NCBI GenBank assembly: GCA_030765045.1
Contig: CM060962.1
Coordinates: forward strand, 259,300,647-259,364,646
DNA length: 64,000 nt
From: Tenodera sinensis
Taxonomy: Eukaryota > Arthropoda > Insecta > Mantodea > Mantidae
Direction: 5' to 3'
Made by a program: the position numbers and the translations under genes. The notes under the pieces were generated by a model. It was not told where the DNA came from and did not search any database. It saw only the letters and a list, made by a program, of their open reading frames with translations. The stretch's first letter is position 1. Each line of letters begins with the position of its first letter. Below, one piece after another: positions 12,010 to 22,545 of this stretch.

Positions 12010-12716
12010 TGAGACGGGAACTTCTACGTATATATTTGTAATTTTAGATTAAGAATGTACATAAATATAAGATTTTAGATATAAGTATAACTTGGTATTG
12101 TGCAAAGAAATTGCCTTTTGAAAGTAGGTTGACCTGAACAAGTTTCTAAAGGCCTCTAGAACTAAAGAAATCAAATCTATGTCCTTAATTAGTCACATTA
12201 GAGTTCATTAAACAGTTAAATAATGTATCGAATGGACAGTATGGGAAATCGAGGTGCAAAGTGCAACGGTCTGACAGTTGGGTCTGGATGGCGATGTGCC
12301 CAGGAGTGTAAACCTCGTAGCGCTAAATAAGTATAGCTTCGCGCCAAAAAGGAACGTCGGGGTGGAAAGTGTAACGGTCTGACAGTTTGAGTCTGGGTGG
12401 CGATGTGACTAGAAGTGTAAACCTGGTATCGCTAAATGAGTATAGCTCTCGCGCCAAAAAGAAACGTCGAGGTGTGAAGTGCAACGGTGATTAGTGAACG
12501 TAAAGCAGTTAGCAATCTAAGAGAGAAGCACCAGAAACTTGCTCAGGTCGGAAATTCGAGGCAAATGAAGTGTTGAAGAATAAACTTAGTAAAAGCCTGT
12601 GTTGTGTTGTCATCTAACCTCGCGCCCGAGAAACATCCTCTCATGCCTACCTAAATCCGGCACCCAACGTCCAGAAACCGCTACAAACGGCGCATCCAAG
12701 TCACGATCCCGTTACA
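12010..12716 (+). repeat. 5' LTR of the gag-only element
   Basis: The LTR starts TGAGACGGGAAC and ends CCCGTTACA. It contains a tandem repeat of 108-110 bp (units starting near 12251, 12359 and, partial, 12469) that includes the motif CTAAATAAGTATAGC. An AATAAA signal at 12579-12584 followed by a GT-rich stretch marks the probable polyadenylation region. The transcription start should lie upstream of that, but no unambiguous TATA box is visible. Confidence 0.95.
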
Positions 12717-12718
12717 AA

Positions 12719-12742
12719 TGGCATCCCAACGTGGTGGCTCGA
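12719..12742 (+). other. Primer-binding site, Lys-tRNA-like
   Basis: The stretch TGGCATCCCAACGTGG and the following TGGCTCGA resemble the complement of an insect tRNA-Lys(CTT) 3' end (TGGCGCCCAACGTGGGG, recalled from general knowledge), with small differences. It starts 3 nt after the LTR. This is where a tRNA would prime minus-strand DNA synthesis. Confidence 0.7.
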
Positions 12743-13156
12743 CAAAAAATGACAACCAGAGGATCACCGATGTAAGCAGTTAACTCGGCGAGAATAAATC
12801 GACGCGTAGGAAGAAGGTGAACTTCAACCCAGGGACAGCAGTAGAAGCCGTGGACGCGAAAAGGAGCCGACGACCAAGTAACATCACGAGCGACAGGAAA
12901 CAGCCTCAAGACCTCGGAGGAAAGGCGCACGAGGTGCTGTTTCAATAAGCGAGACAATCAACATCAGAGGACGACCACATCAACCCAGCAACGCAAGTCA
13001 CCGAAAGGTTAGAGTTAAACAAAACAATCCTATGTAAGACAATATATATCACAGTTAAAATAGTAGATGCATGGAAACAAATGTGTGGAAGAATGAGAGG
13101 ACATTATATACTGTATGATTGAATGGGGAAGATTAGAATAAGGTAATTTTACATAG
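12743..13156 (+). other. Leader (5' UTR) of the gag-only element
   Basis: Between the primer site and the ORF are about 410 bp with no long open frame on the plus strand. A minus-strand frame here is a chance overlap. The leader presumably holds the packaging and dimerisation signals, though none can be identified by eye. Confidence 0.6.
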
Positions 13157-14704
13157 ATGCTCCTTCGTAGCGGAAAGCTAAGTAGAAATACCAAAATGGA
13201 GTCGTTAGAACAGAGTAAAGAAAACAGTGCTGAGAGCAGCGATGCAGTAGGGAATACTTCGGGAGATTGCTTTAAGATACTCTTGAAAAAAATAAACGAA
13301 ATGAGTACTAGAATAGAGAATATGGGTGAGAAATTGGAAAGTAAAATTAGTGGTCAGGGTAAGGAACTAAACGAAATGAGTAGTAGAATAGAGAATATGG
13401 GTGGTCAGGTTAACGAAATGGGTGAGAAATTGGAAAGTAAAATTAGTGGTCAGGGTAAAGAACTAAACGAAATGAGTAGTAGATTAGAGAATATGGGTGG
13501 TCAAGTTAAAGAACTCTTAGACGAAGGATTTAGGACCCAAGAATCAAAGCTCAAAGAACATTTAGATCACAAGCACCAGGAATTTGAGGAGAGAATGAGG
13601 GAGCAATTAAATACACAGCAGGGGAGCATTTCCGAAATCCAGGAAGGGTTAAATTCCTTTAGAATTAACGTAGACGAAAATTTAGAACGTATGAAAGAGA
13701 TGTGTGAAAGAAAAAATGTAGAAACTAGGAAAATGCTGACGGATGAGCTAACAGCTATTAAGAACGCAGTGCATGGGGAGGTAAATGAAACTTTGCAGGT
13801 AGTGCACGCTGAATTAGAAGCTGAGGGACAAGAAATTAATAAACTTAAGGAAAACACGGAGAGACAGCTATTAGCTCATCTAGAGGTAGATAACCGTTCA
13901 AAAAAGAACGAGAGTAGAATAGTGGAAATCCAGGGATCTGTAGAGAGAATAGAGATACAATTAAGAAGTATTAATAATGGTAATGCGACAAGCGCAGTTG
14001 ACAGTAATGGAAATAACTCAATTGTAAATAGCGCACAGCATGAGGCTGTAGCTATAGAAAATGTGACACCTAGCTCCTTCCACGTGAACCCGTCTAATAC
14101 AGGAAATAGTCTTAGTCAATATGGCCAATTACTGAATGAAGTGTCTGTTCCCATTTTTGAAGAGTCTGAGGACATAAATCCTAAGCAATTCCTTATCGAC
14201 TTAGACCGCTATTTCGAGATAAAGGATATACCGGAACAGCTCAAAATGTTTGTTGTGCGTAAGGCTCTGAAAAATAGATCTCTGACGTGGTTAAGGCTTG
14301 TTTTGGGGGAAAATTGTTCTTACGAGTATTTCAGGCAAATGTTCCTTAACAAGTACTGGGATGCGACTACACAAAGTAAGATAAAATTAATGCTTAGGAA
14401 ATTGGCCGCGGAACGAGTGAAAAAGAAAGACGAAAAAGGCAAAAGGAATCATAAGATCAGAAAGAAAACGAAAGGGGAAATCCATATTGATACACGAAAC
14501 CAACAGTCATTTGTGAAACGCGTAGTAAAGATCTTTACAATAGGTAAGGGGCAGGCGGATAGCCACGGTCCTCATTGTGACCACACCAAGGCGAAAAGGG
14601 ACGACAGACGACCGAACCAGCTGTATTTACGGCCAATGAACCGAGTTACGGGATTGAAAACAGTAGAGAGTAACAAGGAAAGATTTATTTACCTACTTTA
14701 CTAA
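13157..14704 (+). CDS. Gag-like coiled-coil protein, 515 aa
   Basis: This is the only ORF of the element and it is intact. The N-terminus MLLRSGK resembles the starts of some Ty3/Gypsy Gag proteins. Residues about 40-270 are charged and heptad-like, predicted coiled coil, and include two nearly identical 32-residue repeats at 56-87 and 88-119. A Ser/Asn/Thr-rich linker (about 272-320) follows. Residues about 328-405 resemble the start of a retrotransposon capsid domain: VPIFEESEDINPKQFL, VVRKALKNRSLTWL and FRQMFLNKYWD. The rest of the usual capsid and the CCHC zinc knuckles are missing. In their place is a lysine/arginine-rich stretch (422-439) and a 75-residue tail that I do not recognise. 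The protein probably multimerises and may bind nucleic acid through the basic tail. ATG 13157 gives the longest frame; ATG 13196 is an alternative start. Confidence 0.85.
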   Translation: MLLRSGKLSRNTKMESLEQSKENSAESSDAVGNTSGDCFKILLKKINEMSTRIENMGEKLESKISGQGKELNEMSSRIENMGGQVNEMGEKLESKISGQGKELNEMSSRLENMGGQVKELLDEGFRTQESKLKEHLDHKHQEFEERMREQLNTQQGSISEIQEGLNSFRINVDENLERMKEMCERKNVETRKMLTDELTAIKNAVHGEVNETLQVVHAELEAEGQEINKLKENTERQLLAHLEVDNRSKKNESRIVEIQGSVERIEIQLRSINNGNATSAVDSNGNNSIVNSAQHEAVAIENVTPSSFHVNPSNTGNSLSQYGQLLNEVSVPIFEESEDINPKQFLIDLDRYFEIKDIPEQLKMFVVRKALKNRSLTWLRLVLGENCSYEYFRQMFLNKYWDATTQSKIKLMLRKLAAERVKKKDEKGKRNHKIRKKTKGEIHIDTRNQQSFVKRVVKIFTIGKGQADSHGPHCDHTKAKRDDRRPNQLYLRPMNRVTGLKTVESNKERFIYLLY

Positions 14705-15512
14705 ATAGCTTGAAAAAAAAAATTGACTTAAGTACCCGGCGTGAAAAGAGACTGAGAAAAAAAAATGAATAAATAAAGTTGACCGTGGAATAGATGAAAC
14801 AAAAGGGGATTCGAACCGATAGAATAGTGGAGATCCAATTCATTAACAGAGTGGGCGCGAACATATAAAAGAACAATTGATGTAGAAGCGGCGAAAAGTA
14901 AACTGAGATGCGCGAACTTATGAAAGAATAATTTATGTAGATGCTGCCGAAAAGTGAACTGAGATGCGCGAACTTATAAAAGAACAATTGAAGTAGAAGC
15001 TGCCGAAAAGTATGTTGAGATAAAAATGATAAAGTTGACCGTGAAAATAAATAACTAAATAAAAACAAAAGTAGACCAATGCAAAGCCATGCACAAGGTG
15101 AGAAAGGTAGAAAAATGCTAAAACCGGATTAGAGTCCTAATTGCTGGAACGTTATAACTCGTTGTAGTACTTATTAAATGAAAAATGGAAGGAAATCACA
15201 GATTGATTACGGCTATGACAGAAATTACATAAATGATATTAAAAGTGTAAACTGTATCATACAGTAATTGTAAATTTGGTCTAATTACTTATCAAAGGGA
15301 GACCGAAGATGCGGGAAACACTAACAAGCAACAATTGAAATGAAAATGATGGTTTAAAATACGCGCGAAGCGGTAAATAAGTTTAAAAAGACAGATGAAG
15401 GAACAATGGTAAACTTGGAAGGATATAGGTAGAAATAAGTGTACAATTAGTAGCTCGTAAGTGTGATTAGATTAGCAGTGCAGAATGTCATTATATGAAA
15501 CACTGGTTTAAG

Positions 15513-15568
<56 letters not shown>

Positions 15569-15926
15569 TAAAATTAGTAGCTTGTAAATGTGAGTAGATT
15601 AGAAGTACACAATGTCATTATGTGAAACTCTGGTTATGAACTAAGGGACCCTGGAAGACATTGAACCCTTGTGTTTACATGGGCCAGGTAGACAAGGAGA
15701 ACCTGTGTCAGTGACCTATATGTGTGATATTGTAAAGGAAGAAGGTGAAAGTCCAAGACAGGTAGATAATTGAAAGCAAAGGTATACTACGAGGAAGTGG
15801 ACATTTTCATGTGTAGGTTAAGCTGAAGTCAGGACTTCGGAGGAAAATAGAATTTGGTAACCAAAAAAAAAAGGAGAAATCTCTCAAAGATCTTCCTGTT
15901 TTTCTTGTTACAAAATCCGGCGCATT
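14705..15926 (+). other. 3' non-coding region of the gag-only element
   Basis: About 1.2 kb without a long ORF. It contains three tandem copies of a 55-56 bp unit beginning GCGCGAAC (14855-15021). It also holds two diverged 75-bp copies (about 15440-15514 and 15566-15640) separated by a run of 49 A (15518-15566), and a purine tract, A10-GGAGAAA, at 15863-15879. That tract lies 47 bp before the right LTR and is not adjacent as a polypurine tract normally is. No pol remnant is recognisable. Confidence 0.75.
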
Positions 15927-16633
15927 TGAGACGGGAACTTCTACGTATATATTTGTAATTTTAGATTAAGAATGTACATAAATATAAGATTTTAGATATA
16001 AGTATAACTTGGTATTGTGCAAAGAAATTGCCTTTTGAAAGTAGGTTGACCTGAACAAGTTTCTAAAGGCCTCTAGAACTAAAGAAATCAAATCTATGTC
16101 CTTAATTAGTCACATTAGAGTTCATTAAACAGTTAAATAATGTATCGAATGGACAGTATGGGAAATCGAGGTGCAAAGTGCAACGGTCTGACAGTTGGGT
16201 CTGGATGGCGATGTGCCCAGGAGTGTAAACCTCGTAGCGCTAAATAAGTATAGCTTCGCGCCAAAAAGGAACGTCGGGGTGGAAAGTGTAACGGTCTGAC
16301 AGTTTGAGTCTGGGTGGCGATGTGACTAGAAGTGTAAACCTGGTATCGCTAAATGAGTATAGCTCTCGCGCCAAAAAGAAACGTCGAGGTGTGAAGTGCA
16401 ACGGTGATTAGTGAACGTAAAGCAGTTAGCAATCTAAGAGAGAAGCACCAGAAACTTGCTCAGGTCGGAAATTCGAGGCAAATGAAGTGTTGAAGAATAA
16501 ACTTAGTAAAAGCCTGTGTTGTGTTGTCATCTAACCTCGCGCCCGAGAAACATCCTCTCATGCCTACCTAAATCCGGCACCCAACGTCCAGAAACCGCTA
16601 CAAACGGCGCATCCAAGTCACGATCCCGTTACA
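15927..16633 (+). repeat. 3' LTR of the gag-only element
   Basis: It is 707 bp long and reads identical to the left LTR, including the internal 108-110 bp tandem units and the AATAAA at 16496-16501. It is followed by the second ATTA of the target duplication. Confidence 0.95.
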
Positions 16634-16637
16634 ATTA

Positions 16638-17654
16638 TGAAGTAAATAATGCATGGATTGACTTAGGAACATTGTAGTCTTAACTTTGAGTGTTAGAGGT
16701 TACACATAATGCAAGCAGAGCCCAAACGTGCTCAATATTGTTATTAAATAGCCTATAGTATGCCAAAATTTAACTTCCCACCCATTACAGGTAAGTAATG
16801 CTAATAAATTCGATTTTACACCCACTAAAGCCTTGAGGCACATTTCCATATTTGCAGATTACAAAGGAAAATATTTCCTTTATGAACAGTTCGTCAGACT
16901 ATGTTCAATGAAACAATCCTTCAAACTGCAAAGTGTCGTAAACCTTCTTAAATAAGGCCTAGACTATGGGGATAGCATCCAGATGGTAGAGCTTGGATCG
17001 GAACCAGGAATGTTGAAAAGGCTACATTATATAAAAAACCAAAACACGAGAGGCTGCTAACACAAAGGAGTCGTTTAACAAGACTCTAAAGGAACATACA
17101 GTTGCATAATTGGAATCTTTAATATAAAGAATGCCTGGTTATTACAGGGTGATTGAAGAGATGTGCTGTTCTGTGCCCCTACCTAGTCGAAAGTTCAACA
17201 TAGAAGAGAGGCAGAACCACGCTATCTATGTCATTAACTCTCTCTTAACCCCACTTTACTCATACGCCTTGTACAACTATATTGCCAACTTTGACATATC
17301 AAAAACCTTTCTCTGTTGGATCAGAGATCATAGAACGCCACAATAGGATCTTTCAAAATTGACAAACTGCATAAAGTACATTAACGTAAGTGTTGATATC
17401 AAAATTACACTTCGAATGCTTCTTCTGCAGTTAGCTCAGGTTTTTTATTTACATTTTAATTTTTTGTTTGGCTTTCGTTTCTTATGCCATCCATCAGCAT
17501 TGTTTATAACGAGCATTGAGCTTTGAATCTCTATAATGTCTTAAAAAACTATGGCGTTTGTGAGAAATATGTAGGGGAACATGTTATGGAGACAATAAAG
17601 AATTAAAAATCCGTTTTATTCCAAAGCGTGATTTTACTCCATCTCCATCTTATA
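16638..17654. other. No recognisable feature
   Basis: Intergenic sequence after the LTR element. Open frames are short and without motifs. Confidence 0.45.
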
Positions 17655-17870
17655 GGGTGTGTGTGTTGTAGTGTTTAACGCCCACTTTTACTACTACGGC
17701 ACCGCAGGCGGTGACACTGATGATACATGGAATGAAGATGGAGCACGGTGGAATGAGATGGCGGGGGAAACCGGAGCACCCGGAGAAAACCCGCCCTGAC
17801 GCCGCTTCGTCCACCACGAATACCACATGGGGGTCCCTGGGATCGAACCCGGGCCGCCTCATCTTATAGG
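17655..17870 (-). repeat. tRNA-derived SINE (family S1, short form)
   Basis: On the minus strand it has a B box (GGGTTCGATCCC), then GTGGTATTCGTGGTGGACGA and GGGTTTTCTCCGGGT. It ends with the GCCGTAGTAGTAAAAG and GGGCGTTAAACACTAC segment shared with the copy at 29405-29650. The A-box part of the head is replaced by unrelated sequence, so the copy is truncated at its 5' end. Confidence 0.8.
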
Positions 17871-18690
17871 GGAAACGATCGACATGATCTATACACAATG
17901 CAGCAGTATCTTCTTACAGAAGCTCCAGTTGTGCAGTTAGCCCTGAATTATTCAGATAAGAGTTTTTCAGCAGTGACTTTATTGAACTTACACCTTTGCA
18001 AACAGCTATGTTTGAAAGTTATTACGGTGTAATATCCAGTACATGGTACAGCAGGTTTAAATTATTGCCATTCATTTTTCGAATGGTCTATTGATCCAAT
18101 CATTTTCTAATTAAAGTGACCCAGCAAGCAAAGTTATTAGGGTAATGTATCTTGATCTCAAGGGAAGAATAATGTTGTAACACTGTTCAATTGTTAATTA
18201 TTTATGTAGTGTTTAATAATACATTAAGGCACTGTACTTGAACAATCGGGTTTTATTTTAAAATGACTTTCTTTGCCAATTACGATGTACAGCATATTCA
18301 TGATTAGTAAGGAAATATACATAACAGAAACTTATAGGCTTTAATGCACAGATGGTGCTTAGCTGCTTTATGCGTATCACAATACGCTGCGTTAATGTGA
18401 CGCACAAAGCATGTAAACGCTTTTGTTCAGCACGTCACCGGTTGATGTGTAACTCCTATCAACACAACATGAAATATCGTTACACGCATATTAACAACTT
18501 TACTTATTATGGGGTTGTAAGAAAACTGACCAAAGAGGGAAACTTACAGAATAAATATTAATAGAACAAAACTTAATATTACTTAATTCTTTCCAAGCTA
18601 CGCACTTTGATCTTGCCTACGGCACCCTTAGCAGGATTGACTTGTCAATAACTTTCCCAGCAATTCACACCTACTATTTAGCTGGTCAGT
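17871..18690. other. No recognisable feature
   Basis: AT-rich intergenic DNA with no recognised motif. The LINE relic begins near 18690. Confidence 0.4.
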
Positions 18691-18697
18691 TTATAAT

Positions 18698-21320
18698 GTG
18701 TCTTACGGCAGCAATCATTTTCGGATCATTATAAGCATGGACAATGAAACCTCTGAATACATACAACGGCCTAAGTGGATAATTAGTAAAGCAGATTGGA
18801 TAAAGTTTAAAACCCTTACAAGCCAAGCCACATCATCTTTACCATTGATTCAAGACGACTCAAATATCAACAATATTGCTAAACATTTTACAGAAATGAT
18901 AGTAGAAGTCACCAGCACCACCATTTCGAAAACGCGCATAGGCCTGATTCGCAGACGATGAATGTAGAAATACAATTCAGAACAAAAATAAAGCATATTT
19001 TAAATATAAGAAGCATCAATCTATCTCCCGAAAACAAAATACTGTACAAAAACTCGTGAGCTTTGGCACTCAAAACAATAAAAGAAAGCAAACGCAAATC
19101 ATGGTTAGATTTTATATCCTCGTTGACCCATCAAGCACCTTTAGAAGAAATTTGGAAGAAAATAAGTAAAAATAAATGGAATCAGCAAAACATCTTGGAC
19201 ACCATCCCTTTGAAATAAGGTATAAGATAAATAGCTGACTGATAATAAAAAAAAATATCAGACATTTTAAGTCGAACATTTGCGGCCATTTCTAGCAACT
19301 CAAATGACAACCCCAAATTCCTCAAATTTAAACAAAGGTTTGAAAGTGAAACCTTGAATATAAATATTCCCTCTTCGACTGATCAACAGGACTATGAGAG
19401 TGAAATAACACGAAGAAATTATGAATACGCTAACTGAATGCAGACATAATCATGTGGACCTGGTGGGATCTATTATGAGATGCTGAAGCATCTCCCTACC
19501 AATTGCATTCTATATCTACAAGACCTGTACAATTTTGAATGGAACAGCAAAGTATTTCCTACTTGCTGGAGAAAATCAACGGTAATTCCTATTCTTAAAC
19601 TCAACGGAGACACCTGTATACTAAAGAGCTATCCTCCAGTTACTCTAATTTGTACATTGAATAAAGCATTAGAGAAAACAATAAGCAAACGACTTCAATG
19701 GACTCTTGAAACAAATAATTTCTTCAACAAATATCAACATGATTTCGCCAAGGTCATTCAACAATGGATAGTCTCATCACTATTGAAAAAGAAATAACAG
19801 AAGGTTTTAAAAATTCTCAGCACTGTGTAATGATAAGTTTAAATATCGAGAAGGCGTAGGGCGTGATTTGGAAAAAAAGAATCTTGAAAATTCTATCACA
19901 AAACCAGATGACTGGAAAAATGTTTACGTATGTGGGAAATTTCCTTAAAAGAAGGCACTTCCAAGTGTTGGTCAATGGAACTTACTCTGAAATACTGGAA
20001 ATTCAAAATGAGGTACCTCAAGGATCTTCGCTCAGTGTATTGCTTTTCCTTGTAGCTATCAATGGCATTACATCTCATATAAAGCTACCAGTCAAAGTGG
20101 ACGATTTAACAATCTACTGTAAGGGCAAACATTTAAACACTACCCAAGACATTCTTCAAACCACAGGAATGGTCAGAACAAACCGGAATCAGTTTCTCAT
20201 AAAAGAAAACAAAATGCATAGTGTTCTCCAAAACTTCAAAAAAGATCCTAAGATATATATGGTGAGTAATATGATTGAAGTTGTTAAGACACTCAGACTC
20301 CTGGGAATATTTTTGGACAATAAGCTAACATGAACTTCTCATATTAAAAATCTAAAATCAGGCTGTATTAGGAGATTACGTCTCCTAATAGTATTAGCAG
20401 CAAAAAACTGGGGTGCTAAGTCAAAGGTTTTATTATCTACTTACAAAGCTACTATTAGAATCAGAAAGTCTTAAATCTTTTATTGATAATGACTGACTCA
20501 ATGAGTGCAATCCTGGCCATTAAGCATAAACAAACAAAGAATTCACTGGTTGAAGAAATACAATTCTTATCCAATAAGGCTATCAATTCAGGTAAACAAA
20601 TTAATATACTATGTATACCCTTCCATAGACAAATTGATGGCAACGAACGAACAGATGCAGCAGCCCGTAAAGCAACCAATTTACCTCCATATGAAACAAT
20701 TACAAGCATAACTTACCAAGATTACATTGTCCCTATGAAAAGTAGCATCAGAAGAAACTGGGAAAACCAGTGGTATGCCAACTCTAACAGTAAACTGCAT
20801 GACATAATAACTAACGAAGTATTAAGACAACTGAAACGTCAAGAATAAGTGGCTATAACTAGGGTAAGAACTGGCCATTGCAGAATCACACACTCGCACA
20901 TCATATCCAAGTGTCCAGCTGCCATATGTGATGTGTCAGACTGCTTTAACCGCTGTACATACCATCACTAAATGTTCCAGATACACAAAATGGCGCTCGA
21001 GGAACAAGCTTCCAATTGACGATGCTACTGTACTTAGCGATCCTAAAATGATCAGCACCATACTACAGTTTCTAAGAGACCCTTCAGTATATCAGTTGTT
21101 TTAATATTAGTGTATCACTATTGTTCTTAATATAGTACTTTTTATTAATATTCCACTTTATTGAAAACTTACCCACCAGTGTTGTAAATATTTAGCTTTT
21201 AAGTCTTAATGAACATTGTAACTGAATGTAGTAATAGTTATTTTGTAAATACTTTGTGTATAGCCACAATATTACCATGTAGTTAGGCGACTATAAATAA
21301 GGTTGAAATAAAAAAGAAAA
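18698..21320 (+). pseudogene. I-like LINE relic with RT and RNase H
   Basis: Fragments in all three frames build the downstream half of one non-LTR element. The linker before RT (18737-18950) comes first. RT motifs follow: STVIPILKLNGD (about 19575-19610), LEKTISKRLQWTLE, NEVPQGSSLSVLLFLVAIN (about 20007-20060), and VDDLTIYC where a YADD-type catalytic motif is expected (20098-20120). RNase H runs 20483-20690, with TDSMSAILAI and IPFHRQIDGNERTDAAARK. The C-terminal SRYTKWRSRNKLPIDDATVL lies near 20978-21035. It ends in an A-rich tail (about 21290-21320). RT plus RNase H fits the I/R1-type groups. Many stops and frameshifts show that it is dead; the endonuclease part is missing. Confidence 0.85.
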
Positions 21321-21636
21321 CTTCATTGTACCCAAAAGTTTTACGCACGAATCGAAAACGTTCCGAAAATTTTAATCCACATAGCTCTAAACCTAAGAAC
21401 TGTTTGTAGCCAGTTGATGCACAAAGGATCAATGAAAAAAATGAAAAAGTGATGAAACCCTTTGCATGTAAACGGTAGTTCGATTAGGAGTATTTTGTTA
21501 AAAATACTCATGTCCCATTCTTGGAAGATACTGAATTTCTTTTATGATCTATGTATGCCGCCTTTAATATCTAAGACATGGGTGTGCACTCACACTTCAG
21601 TCCTCCATCCACTGCTGTGACGTAACGAAGCCTCCG

Positions 21637-22545
21637 TACTGTCTGTTCACCAGCTCGTGGCCTTAGGGAACTCAGGGGAAGAGGAGAGAGGGTGTTTTGT
21701 AAACACCCTAGATAACATTGCTGCTGGTTAAGTTGCCAACGTCCGTCCAATGTTGTTCCCGTTATGTTTGCTCACTAATACGCTAGTATCTCGTGATTTC
21801 AGTTAAAAATTGTACAAGTCAGTAGCGTTATCTTGGAGATAATGAAAAAGTGAGTGTAGAAGTAGATAAACCCCCGCCTTGGAGTGCTGTGAAATCTGCT
21901 CTGATATTGTGGTTGTAGAACAAACGGTTTCAGAGTTCTATTGTAAGACATGTCTTTATAGGATGATTGAAACAAAAAAATTTAAAGAGGTTTCTAAAAC
22001 GGACGTATTTTGGTTTTCATTGGACCACACTGTTTTTTGTTTGCCCGATACATGTGTGATCTCAATCCCACAGAACTAGCCTGGGGCAAGGTGAAACGAA
22101 TAGTTAGAGAAATGTAACAGGTGACTTTTCCTTACAGGAACTACACGATATATAAGTCTCGAGGATACTACACTAGAGACCGAAACAGACTGGCAGGGTT
22201 TTTGAAAACGCATAGAAAGGGTAGAAAATGATCAGTGGGAGAAAAACGGAGTAGCTGAAAATATCGTTTACATTTTGTAAGCTAAATATACTGCATGGAC
22301 TAAAAATAACATTTAAGTTCTGCTATTTTGAGTGACTTCTTTGCTTGATCTAGAGTGAATAGTCATTCCAAGGATGGTACTACAACTCCAAGAGCGACCA
22401 GAAGCACGGGATATCTCAGTTTATCTGAAATCGTTTACTGACGTACTGGCTCGCTGCATTCCTGCCAGGGACCATGAGCTGATTAACAAACTGTACTTGC
22501 TCAGTGGCGAACTGTGCTGCCTTTGCACTGAAAGCACTTGTTTGT
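21637..22545 (+). pseudogene. Mariner-related repeat, copy 1
   Basis: Near 22055-22114 one frame reads LNPTELAWGKVKR, the region around the last catalytic residue of a Tc1/mariner-like transposase, preceded by a degraded proline-rich motif. Downstream in another frame is VENDQWEKNG (near 22220). The rest of the transposase is missing or unreadable. The whole 0.9-kb unit recurs at 31012-31880 in the same orientation with many differences and indels. The pair therefore represents an old interspersed repeat family that captured or retained the transposase C-terminus. Confidence 0.7.

Larger units (their letters stand above)
12006..16637 (+). mobile_element. Gag-only LTR retrotransposon, young and complete
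   Basis: The element spans 12010-16633 (4,624 bp) with a 4-bp ATTA target duplication (12006-12009 and 16634-16637). Its two LTRs are each 707 bp, begin TG and end CA, and appear identical base for base. Behind the left LTR is a Lys-tRNA-like primer site, then a leader and a single Gag-like ORF of 515 codons. No protease, reverse transcriptase, RNase H or integrase motif is present in the 1.2 kb between that ORF and the right LTR, so it must use enzymes from a related element. Identical LTRs mean the insertion is evolutionarily recent. It resembles large non-autonomous LTR elements, but a retained intact Gag-like ORF is less usual. Confidence 0.92.

Noticed and set aside
14705..15926. Hidden pol remnant in the gag-only LTR element
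   Set aside because: All three plus-strand frames were read for RT, protease, RNase H and integrase motifs, and none was seen.
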